Positions 1 to 5,813 of a DNA stretch of 8,446 nt are shown here, piece after piece. The DNA is from an uncultured Traorella sp. (GTDB lineage Bacteria; Bacillota_I; Bacilli_A; Erysipelotrichales; Erysipelotrichaceae): contig CAMEUL010000056.1 of the NCBI GenBank assembly GCA_945938205.1, positions 1 through 8,446 on the forward strand, in the 5' to 3' direction. Below the pieces are notes generated by a model. The model was not told the DNA's origin. It saw only the letters and a list, made by a program, of their open reading frames with translations, and searched no databases. The first letter of the stretch is position 1. Every line of letters begins with the position of its first letter. A program made the translations under genes and the position numbers.

Positions 1-4
1 TAAA

Positions 5-1918
5 TTAATTAATTGATTTAAATGCAACGCCATTTCCGGTGAAATAACGTGAGAACATCTCATAGAATTCCAAACGCAGCACCTGAATTCCAACGATCAT
101 ACCTTCAAGTACCATTACAAATATATTTCCTAATACAAATACCACAGGCGATGCATTTCCCGTAATCTGCATCAGTACAGATACTACCAGCATCATACCG
201 GCATGGCTCAAAACAAACCCTCCGACACGCAAATAAGACATGGTGTTGGAAAGGAATGTCAGACAGATCTCAAGCATTTCAAAAACGCCTTCCATCAGAA
301 ATCCTCCAATTCCATTCGGGAACATTTTCTCATGTTCCAACAGACGTTCAAGAGGTTCCTGCAGGAATATCAGAACAGCTGGGATTCCAATCAGAGCAAC
401 CATATATACAGGAGTAAACAGATTGATATTTAATACCATCGTTCCACCAAGCCCAGCAATAATTGCACCATAGAATACAAATCCGGCAATTCCATTCTGA
501 GAGAACAGGATCTTTGCGATTTCCTTTTTCTTGACATGAGTATAAACATTGATCAGCATTGAACATAAGGTCAATACAGCACCAATAGCTACTGCACAGA
601 TCAAAAGTGTCATTGTGAAATTACCATCCAATACTTCAATTGGTTTATGTTCAAATCCTAAAGCATGAAACATTGGATTCAATAGTTCTTCATTTCCAAA
701 GACACTTCCATAGCATAAACCAAAGAATGCAGCGAAAATTCCCATTCTTTCCATAATAGCACCTAAACGCATGTTCATCTTATGATACATGAAGGCACCT
801 ACCAGAGATACACAGATTCCCTGTCCAAGGTCTCCAAACATGATACCAAACAGCAAACTGTATGTAATGGCTACAAATGGTGTTGGATCAATTTCTCCAT
901 AAGCTGGCAGTCCATACATTTCCACAAACATTTCAAATGGTCGTGCAAACCAGTTGTTTTTCAATTTTGTTGGTGGAGTCAAACGAGAATCAGAGTAAGG
1001 ATCATTGATTTCAATATCCAAATTGTTGCAGTCCTTGAAGATGTCACTCAGATTTACTGCTTCGCTTTCAGGAATAAATCCACTGATGGAAGCACGTTGA
1101 CCGTATACAACTACATATTTCTGTAAATCATACGTTTTAGATAGACTCATCAGCCCTTTTTCATAAGCCAATAACTTATTCACTTTTTCATCCATGAAGA
1201 TCTGTGTCTTTTCTTCAATATGCTTCAACATATCCTTATTGGACAAGATTTCTTCCTCAAGGTTGGAAATAGCTTCCTCAGGCTTTCCATGAACGAAATC
1301 AGGAATTCGGATACGTGTGAATTTCAAAGAAGTAAATAGATTGTCCACTTCTCCCTCATAAGCAAGAGTTGTCATGTAAAGAATCAGAACATCTTTTTCA
1401 TCTTCTGTCAGTTTCAGCCATAAATAAGGTCTTTTGTTAAATTTTTCAAGCAATTCCAAATTTCCTTTTGGCATTTTACCAATTCTCAGTTTCACATACT
1501 CACACTGAAACAAATTGTCAAAACTGAAATTAAACTTCTCGATTTTCTTGAGCTGTTCAAGTGCAATTTCATCTTCTTCAATGACTGTGGATACTTCTTT
1601 TTTTGCTTCCAATAATAGTTGATAGTTTTTTCCGGTTTCTTCAATCTCCTGATTGAGTTCATCAAGATCAAAATTCAGATCCATTTTCACATCTAAATTC
1701 GGATCGATAGAACAAGCATTGCTGATTTCATGGATCTTTGCTAACGTATCAGTATATGGATTGGACTGATTCAAAGTTGAAAGTCCATGAACACTGTCAA
1801 CAAATCGTTGCGCAAGTTCCGGATGAAAACAGTCAAGTTCACGAACATGAAGCAGAACCTGTTGGATATGTTCCACATCCGTGATGAGATTGACTTCCCT
1901 CATTTTTTCAATCGCCAT
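5..1918 (-). CDS. ntpI: V-type ATPase membrane subunit I (a-subunit homologue)
   Basis: Complete 637-residue protein of the V-type ATPase a/I family, which forms the membrane half-channels that carry H+ or Na+ past the rotor ring. Residues 1 to about 320 are a soluble, partly coiled-coil stalk domain. From about 345 to the end there are roughly eight hydrophobic segments (near 346-378, 391-408, 434-458, 476-495, 502-520, 548-582 and 590-614). The family signature GEIDPTPF (341-348) is followed by LFGIMFGDLGQG (356-367). The essential arginine of the channel is R564 in SYLRVGGF, and the second conserved arginine is probably R615 in VLRLEFYE. The start is supported by a GGGAG ribosome binding site 5-6 bases upstream. 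It lies 12 bases after the subunit C stop. Coupling ion cannot be told from this subunit. Length is normal for the family. Confidence 0.95.
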   Translation of the reverse strand: MAIEKMREVNLITDVEHIQQVLLHVRELDCFHPELAQRFVDSVHGLSTLNQSNPYTDTLAKIHEISNACSIDPNLDVKMDLNFDLDELNQEIEETGKNYQLLLEAKKEVSTVIEEDEIALEQLKKIEKFNFSFDNLFQCEYVKLRIGKMPKGNLELLEKFNKRPYLWLKLTEDEKDVLILYMTTLAYEGEVDNLFTSLKFTRIRIPDFVHGKPEEAISNLEEEILSNKDMLKHIEEKTQIFMDEKVNKLLAYEKGLMSLSKTYDLQKYVVVYGQRASISGFIPESEAVNLSDIFKDCNNLDIEINDPYSDSRLTPPTKLKNNWFARPFEMFVEMYGLPAYGEIDPTPFVAITYSLLFGIMFGDLGQGICVSLVGAFMYHKMNMRLGAIMERMGIFAAFFGLCYGSVFGNEELLNPMFHALGFEHKPIEVLDGNFTMTLLICAVAIGAVLTLCSMLINVYTHVKKKEIAKILFSQNGIAGFVFYGAIIAGLGGTMVLNINLFTPVYMVALIGIPAVLIFLQEPLERLLEHEKMFPNGIGGFLMEGVFEMLEICLTFLSNTMSYLRVGGFVLSHAGMMLVVSVLMQITGNASPVVFVLGNIFVMVLEGMIVGIQVLRLEFYEMFSRYFTGNGVAFKSIN

Positions 1919-1930
1919 AATTTCTCCCTT

Positions 1931-2962
1931 CTATAAAATACAAGTTTTTCGAATCTGTTCTTCACTCATACCATATCGTATCCCCTCTATGATATTGATA
2001 AGATTCATAATTTCAATTTGGTGCAAAATGATATAGGTCATAAAAACCAAAGCGGCATTGCTTGAAAACCGCATAAACCGTTTTGCCAAATTGTAGCGGA
2101 TATGTTCCGCATAATATTCAATATAGATGTATTCTTTCTCATCCATATAGAAATGATAACGGCTGTTGGCCATCAGCACCAAAACTTCTTCGGCACTGAC
2201 TGCATTGCAGAGATCATCGATCAGCTGCTTGCTCATGCGACTGTGGGAAAAATCCACATATCTTTTGATTGATTCCGCATTGGAATGATAATACTTCTTC
2301 AAACGGTAAATCTTGGTAACAATTTCAAGTTCTATGGACGTCAGATAGATCTGCATCGCATCTTTTTTGTCTTTTCCTTTAAGAAAGCGATCAATATTAT
2401 TGGTCATACATTCATAATAATAATGACGAAGATCTTTCTCCAAATGAACAAAGTCCACATTTTCATGATTCTTCGGCTGATATTTTTGAATGATGGAATA
2501 ATATGGCGTTTTTTGGATCACATCCAAAATTTCGTCAAATGATTTCGCTTTCCAAAGTTTTTCCTGATTAAAACAAAATTCACGATAACGAACATCATTA
2601 TCAGATTCACTGATTTCTTCATAAAGCGAAGAACTGACAATTTTAATTCTTTCCAGGATATTGTCAATTTCCAGCTGTTTGAGAATCGTCTGATAGAATC
2701 CTTTTTCTTTAGATGGCGCGTAATTTGAAAGTTTCACTTCTTTGTAGTAAAGATCCCTTTTCAAGAGGCTTTCAAGTTCACCTCGATGGATGGAACCCTC
2801 TTTCACATCCGCCAGAAGATATCCGTAATCTGTTTCGTTTTTGAGATAGGAAGCAACTTCACTTACACTGGTCTTTTTCAATAGACTTGAATAGTCATCA
2901 TCCGTAAGCCTTTTCGCATACATGGCTTTTGCTTTTGCACTGATTGCATTACTACTTCCCAT
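1931..2962 (-). CDS. ntpC: V-type ATPase subunit C (AC39 family)
   Basis: Encodes a 343-residue protein of the V-type ATPase subunit C/AC39 family, the socket that joins the central rotor shaft to the membrane ring. Support comes from the N-terminal pattern SNAISAKAKAMYAKRL with a following GELESLLKRDL (61-71), the largely helical three-lobed composition, the typical length, and its place between a stalk subunit and subunit I. It should be a peripheral cytoplasmic protein without membrane segments; none are seen. The start ATG has an AGGTG ribosome binding site 7 bases upstream that overlaps the TAG stop of the preceding gene, 10 bases away, so translation is probably coupled. The position is unusual, because in most V-type operons this gene follows the K and E genes. 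Confidence 0.9.
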   Translation of the reverse strand: MGSSNAISAKAKAMYAKRLTDDDYSSLLKKTSVSEVASYLKNETDYGYLLADVKEGSIHRGELESLLKRDLYYKEVKLSNYAPSKEKGFYQTILKQLEIDNILERIKIVSSSLYEEISESDNDVRYREFCFNQEKLWKAKSFDEILDVIQKTPYYSIIQKYQPKNHENVDFVHLEKDLRHYYYECMTNNIDRFLKGKDKKDAMQIYLTSIELEIVTKIYRLKKYYHSNAESIKRYVDFSHSRMSKQLIDDLCNAVSAEEVLVLMANSRYHFYMDEKEYIYIEYYAEHIRYNLAKRFMRFSSNAALVFMTYIILHQIEIMNLINIIEGIRYGMSEEQIRKTCIL

Positions 2963-2972
2963 ATCGATTCAC

Positions 2973-3281
2973 CTATTGAATGCAGTTTGCTACGATCTGC
3001 TCGATCCACTCTTCACGATGCGCATTGAAACGTTCTTCTAAAGAATCCAATCCAGCCTTTTTCTCTTTTTCACAGTTTGATCGTACTTCATCGATTTCTC
3101 TTTGAATGTTTTCTTGAATGATTTCAAGCTCTTTTTTTTCTTCATCCATCAGTTTTTTATAAACATCCTGAGAAGATGAAGATACAAGCCCTGAAATTTC
3201 TTTCAACTGCTTTTTCGCATTGGCAACTTTTTCTCTTGCCAAGCGATCCGTATTGATAACTTCTTCAATATATTTTTCCAT
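2973..3281 (-). CDS. V-type ATPase G/H-like peripheral stalk subunit
   Basis: Encodes a short 102-residue, highly charged and almost wholly helical protein: Lys/Glu-rich heptad-like stretches run from about residue 14 to 90, with no signal peptide or membrane segment. Size, composition and position as first gene of the V-type ATPase cluster match the G/H-type peripheral stalk subunits (NtpF in Enterococcus, AhaH in archaea), which form a coiled coil with subunit E and hold the catalytic head still. Sequence conservation in this family is low, so the call rests mostly on coiled-coil character and context. The start is set by an AGGAG ribosome binding site 6 bases upstream. It is the first gene after a good promoter, so it appears to lead the operon. 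Confidence in the complex is high and in the exact subunit letter moderate. Confidence 0.8.
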   Translation of the reverse strand: MEKYIEEVINTDRLAREKVANAKKQLKEISGLVSSSSQDVYKKLMDEEKKELEIIQENIQREIDEVRSNCEKEKKAGLDSLEERFNAHREEWIEQIVANCIQ

Positions 3282-3301
3282 AATCTTCTCCTAACTTGAT
3301 T

Positions 3302-3330
3302 ATTATACTCCTAATTTTAAAATGCTTCAA
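3302..3330 (-). promoter_or_regulatory. Sigma-A-type promoter of the V-type ATPase operon
   Basis: On the minus strand a perfect TATAAT (3302-3307) lies 17 bases after TTGAAG (3325-3330), which matches four of six bases of TTGACA, including the TTGA core. The predicted transcript start is near 3295, giving a leader of only about 14 bases that still contains the AGGAG ribosome binding site. The -35 box and part of the spacer lie inside the last codons of the pseudouridine synthase gene. Prediction from sequence only. Confidence 0.65.
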
Positions 3331-4252
3331 TATGTTCAAGGCTTTTAAACTGGTCTATTACAAAATTATTTTTTTGTATAAATTCTAAGGAATTCAGATA
3401 CATAAAATGTTCATTCTTGGAATGAAATGAAAGTTTGTAGGCATAGAGTGCCTGATGACTTCCAATTTTCTTTCCATGATATTTGATATCACCGATCAAA
3501 GGATGACCCAAATGTGCCAACTGAGCTCGTATCTGATGTGATTTTCCTGTAATTAAATGAATATCCAGCAATGAATACCAATGCCCTTGATGAAGTGGTG
3601 TTACAACAAGCGAAACTGGTACAGTTCCTTCTTTTTTTACATCATATATATATGCTTTATTTTGATTTTTATCCTTCATGTAGAAATGATCATAACGGCC
3701 TTCTTTTATTTGTCCTTCAATAATACATACATAGTGTTTTTCCACCTGATGGCAACGTATCATTTCATTCATTGTCCGTAATGCTTCTGCATTCTTGCAG
3801 GCAATGATCAGTCCTCCTGTGTTCGTATCCAAACGATTGGCAAGAGCAGGAACGAAGCTTGCTTCTTTTGATGGATCATATTGTCCGCTGTCAACAAGAT
3901 ATTTTAAGATTTGATCCATGAGTGTATCATTTGAATGATTTTTATCAGCATGTACCGGAATCCCTGTTTCCTTATCAAGTATCAACAAATTTTCATCTTC
4001 ATATACAATTTTTTTCAGTTTGGAAGCTTTTATTTGAATTTCTTTTGATATGAAAAATTCATCTGCAACAAACATCTGCACTGTATCTGAAACATTCAGA
4101 ATCTGCTGAGGTTCACAACGCTTTCGGTTGACTTTGATTTTTTTTTGTCGAATCAAACGATACATCATGCTTTTGGGTATCGTTGTACTTTTTGAAATAA
4201 ACTTATCAATTCTCTGATGTGCATCATTTTCTTGAATTAAAAACTCTTTCAT
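3317..4252 (-). CDS. RluC/RluD-family RNA pseudouridine synthase with S4 domain
   Basis: Encodes a 311-residue enzyme that should convert specific uridines in RNA, most likely 23S rRNA, to pseudouridine. Residues 1 to about 60 resemble an S4 RNA-binding domain (RIDKFISK, then MMYRLIRQKKIKVN). The catalytic domain follows, with VYEDENLLILDKETGIPVH (83-101), the active-site motif ANRLDTNTGGLI (138-149) with catalytic Asp142, and TGKSHQIRAQLAHLGHPLIG (235-254). NRLD with TGG in place of the more usual HRLD with TSG is seen in a Firmicute RluC-like subgroup. I chose the ATG at 4252 because AGGAG lies 6 bases upstream; the open frame reaches 4318, but that extension reads through a terminator hairpin. 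It appears to be its own transcription unit, unrelated to its neighbours. The exact target uridines cannot be assigned, so no symbol is given. Confidence 0.92.
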   Translation of the reverse strand: MKEFLIQENDAHQRIDKFISKSTTIPKSMMYRLIRQKKIKVNRKRCEPQQILNVSDTVQMFVADEFFISKEIQIKASKLKKIVYEDENLLILDKETGIPVHADKNHSNDTLMDQILKYLVDSGQYDPSKEASFVPALANRLDTNTGGLIIACKNAEALRTMNEMIRCHQVEKHYVCIIEGQIKEGRYDHFYMKDKNQNKAYIYDVKKEGTVPVSLVVTPLHQGHWYSLLDIHLITGKSHQIRAQLAHLGHPLIGDIKYHGKKIGSHQALYAYKLSFHSKNEHFMYLNSLEFIQKNNFVIDQFKSLEHIEAF

Positions 4253-4268
4253 AATTTTCTCCTCTCCT

Positions 4269-4274
4269 ATTATA
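4269..4274 (-). promoter_or_regulatory. Candidate -10 box for the pseudouridine synthase gene
   Basis: A perfect TATAAT on the minus strand sits 16 bases before the start codon and just after the upstream terminator. No convincing -35 hexamer is found 15 to 18 bases further up (the 17-base position reads CTAGTA), and there is no TGn extension. The transcript start would fall near 4262, just at the AGGAG ribosome binding site. The location fits a promoter, but the match is incomplete. Confidence 0.4.
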
Positions 4275-4282
4275 ACCCATAC

Positions 4283-4315
4283 AAAATAAAATACTAGATA
4301 CCCGAGGGTATCTAG
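4283..4315 (-). terminator. Rho-independent terminator after the small Asn/Gln-rich gene
   Basis: Two perfectly complementary 10-base arms, CTAGATACCC (4306-4315 on the minus strand) and GGGTATCTAG (4294-4303), are separated by two bases, so about nine pairs can form around a four-base loop. They are followed on the minus strand by a T-rich run (4283-4293, TATTTTATTTT). The hairpin starts 6 bases after the stop codon of the 76-residue gene. No terminator is seen between thiI and that gene, so this one probably also ends read-through from the ezrA operon. The plus-strand side lacks a good T-run, so it appears to work in one direction. Confidence 0.85.
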
Positions 4316-4321
4316 CACACT

Positions 4322-4552
4322 TTATTTAAACTGATTTTTGTTTGTAGAAAAATTGTTGTTGGAACGATTATTCTGATTTTTTTGATATTCGTTCTTAAAC
4401 TTATCTTTTTTCTGCTCAATCTCGCAACCCAATTCATTTCCCATTTCAAACTGGAACTGATTGTTTTTCTGCTGCTTGTTTAACTCGTTTTTCTGTTGGT
4501 TCTGCTGATTTCTGTTTTTCTGATTGTTTGAGTTTTTCTGATTGTTTTCCAT
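4322..4552 (-). CDS. Small Asn/Gln/Lys-rich protein, possible gamma-like small acid-soluble spore protein
   Basis: Encodes 76 residues, of which 22 are Asn, 14 Gln and 12 Lys, with no signal peptide or membrane segment. The only non-repetitive core is QFQFEMGNELG (32-42). The segment E-M-G-N-E resembles the germination-protease site of small acid-soluble spore proteins: TEFASET in gamma type, or E-(I/V)-A-(S/N)-E-(F/L)-G in alpha/beta type. The Asn/Gln-rich composition is like gamma-type SspE, and the alpha/beta DNA-binding C-terminal half is absent. QKN recurs four times. The start ATG at 4552 follows AGAGGTGAG at good spacing; an upstream in-frame ATG at 4591 has no such site. It lies 52 bases after thiI and is followed directly by a terminator, so it is a real transcribed unit. 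One Cys (residue 43) is unusual for a spore protein. The function is inferred and could be wrong. Confidence 0.5.
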   Translation of the reverse strand: MENNQKNSNNQKNRNQQNQQKNELNKQQKNNQFQFEMGNELGCEIEQKKDKFKNEYQKNQNNRSNNNFSTNKNQFK

Positions 4553-4556
4553 CTTT

Positions 4557-4579
4557 CTCACCTCTACCAATAGAGTGAG
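4557..4579 (-). promoter_or_regulatory. Hairpin that would sequester the ribosome binding site
   Basis: On the minus strand CTCACTCTA (4571-4579) can pair with TAGAGGTGAG (4557-4566) around the loop TTGG, giving nine base pairs with one bulged G. The right arm contains the whole AGAGGTGAG ribosome binding site of the 76-residue gene. No T-run follows, so this is not a terminator. The pairing is visible in the sequence; the effect on translation is inference. Confidence 0.55.
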
Positions 4580-4599
4580 TGAAACCAGCAAGTTTATAC
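4571..4599 (-). promoter_or_regulatory. Possible sigma-G-like (forespore) promoter
   Basis: On the minus strand GTATA (4595-4599) fits the B. subtilis sigma-G -35 consensus GHATR, and CACTCTA (4571-4577) fits four of the five fixed positions of the -10 consensus CATnHTA, with a 17-base spacer (18 is usual). No sigma-A pair of comparable quality is seen in this gap. The predicted transcript start, near 4565, leaves a very short leader. Such loose motifs occur by chance, so this call depends on the spore-protein reading of the gene. Confidence 0.35.
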
Positions 4600-4604
4600 G
4601 TCAA

Positions 4605-5813
4605 CTAAAACAAATCTTCTTCAATTTCTTTTGCCGGATAAACATCCACCACTTCAATTTGATTTAAAGCCTCTTCCAAAAGAGGTTCAAAATCAAAACG
4701 GCTTTCCAGTTTTTCACATTTTTTCAATGTTGGTTTCGTAACAGGATTTTTCGGTGTGAAAATCGTACAGCAGTCTTCATATGGAAGAATGCTTGTTTCA
4801 TAAGTTTCAATTTTGTTAGCCAGATCAATGATTTCCAATTTGTCTAAAGTGACACAAGGGCGAATGACCGGCATTTTTACCACTTCATTGATTACACCCA
4901 TAGAATCCAAAGTTTGAGAGGCCACCTGACCAATGCTTTCACCATTCACAATAGCTTTGCAGTTTTGTCGTTCTGAAAGTTTTTCTGCCAGGCGATACAT
5001 CATACGTCGCATCAAAGTAATGGCATAACTCTCGTCACAGTTCTTGTAGATTGCAAGCTGGATATCTGTAAATGGTACGATATGGACACGGATATGACCT
5101 TGATACTGTGAAACAATACTTGCTAGGTCCAATACTTTTTTACGTGCATTGGCAGACGTATAAGGAGGAGAAGCATAATGAATGCACTCAACAGTAATTC
5201 CTCTCTTCATCATCAGATAAGCTGCTACCGGAGAATCAATACCACCAGACAGCATGACCATAGCCTTGCCGCCTACACCGACAGGATAGCCTCCTGCTCC
5301 TTTGATTTTGTTAGACATAATGTAAGTATCAAATTGTCGCACTTCAATACGAACACGGAATTCAGGATCATGTACATCCACCTTCATTTCTGTATTTTTT
5401 AAGATTTCAGTGGCAACAGCACGATTGATTTCATCAGAAATATAAGGAAATGGTTTAAAATGACGTTTGGTATCCACTTTGAACGTTTTTGCATTGGATA
5501 GGATAGCTACCTGTTTTGCCATTTCAACAATTTCATCCAGTTCACTGTTCACTTTAATGGCATAACTAAATGAACTGATTCCAAAAACCTTTTCCAGATA
5601 AGGCTTTACCTCATCCGGATCTGTGCCATTCAAGAGAATATAAATACGGTCATAACTTTTTTCATATGTCAGTTTATCAAAAGAACGCAAAGCATTTTTG
5701 ATATTTTGAAACAGTCGTTTGATAAAATCGTTTTTATTTTTACCTTTAGTAGACAATTCTCCAAAACGTACGAGAATATGATCCACAACCAATTTATTTG
5801 ATTCGATATTCAT
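4605..5813 (-). CDS. thiI: tRNA 4-thiouridine synthase ThiI, form without rhodanese domain
   Basis: Encodes a 402-residue protein that adenylates uridine 8 of tRNA with ATP and replaces the oxygen with sulfur; in many bacteria it also feeds sulfur to thiamine thiazole synthesis. The order is an N-terminal ferredoxin-like domain (1 to about 60), a THUMP tRNA-binding domain (to about 165) and an ATP-pyrophosphatase domain with the PP-loop SGGIDSP (189-195) and GESIGQVASQT (291-301). EDCCTIF (346-352) carries C348/C349, one of which should match the catalytic Cys344 of E. coli ThiI. The rhodanese domain found in E. coli (482 residues) is absent, as in Bacillus, so sulfur probably comes directly from the cysteine desulfurase encoded just upstream. 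The start overlaps that gene by 20 bases, with AAAGGAG 7 bases before the ATG, implying translational coupling. Confidence 0.97.
   Translation of the reverse strand: MNIESNKLVVDHILVRFGELSTKGKNKNDFIKRLFQNIKNALRSFDKLTYEKSYDRIYILLNGTDPDEVKPYLEKVFGISSFSYAIKVNSELDEIVEMAKQVAILSNAKTFKVDTKRHFKPFPYISDEINRAVATEILKNTEMKVDVHDPEFRVRIEVRQFDTYIMSNKIKGAGGYPVGVGGKAMVMLSGGIDSPVAAYLMMKRGITVECIHYASPPYTSANARKKVLDLASIVSQYQGHIRVHIVPFTDIQLAIYKNCDESYAITLMRRMMYRLAEKLSERQNCKAIVNGESIGQVASQTLDSMGVINEVVKMPVIRPCVTLDKLEIIDLANKIETYETSILPYEDCCTIFTPKNPVTKPTLKKCEKLESRFDFEPLLEEALNQIEVVDVYPAKEIEEDLF

Noticed and set aside
782..1126. Plus-strand open frame of 114 codons
   Set aside because: It lies wholly inside the antisense of the well-supported V-type ATPase subunit I gene, and its product has no family features. 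Other plus-strand frames were dropped for the same reason.
4253..4318. Longer N-terminus for the pseudouridine synthase beginning at 4318
   Set aside because: The extra 22 codons would be read through the terminator hairpin and the -10 box, lack a ribosome site, and add a hydrophobic stretch foreign to the family; the ATG at 4252 has a good AGGAG.
4463..4540. Regularly recurring gtttttctg as a CRISPR or regulatory repeat array
   Set aside because: The unit is nine bases, spacing is irregular, and every copy is in frame within a coding region.
4557..4579. Hairpin after thiI as a terminator
   Set aside because: No T-run follows on the minus strand; the ribosome site and start codon of the next gene follow instead.
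4553..4591. Longer N-terminus for the 76-residue protein beginning at 4591
   Set aside because: No ribosome binding site precedes it, and the added residues differ sharply in composition from the rest.
4553..4604. TPP riboswitch or similar element near thiI
   Set aside because: The gap is too short and no conserved riboswitch core is visible; thiI itself has no upstream gap because it overlaps the desulfurase gene.
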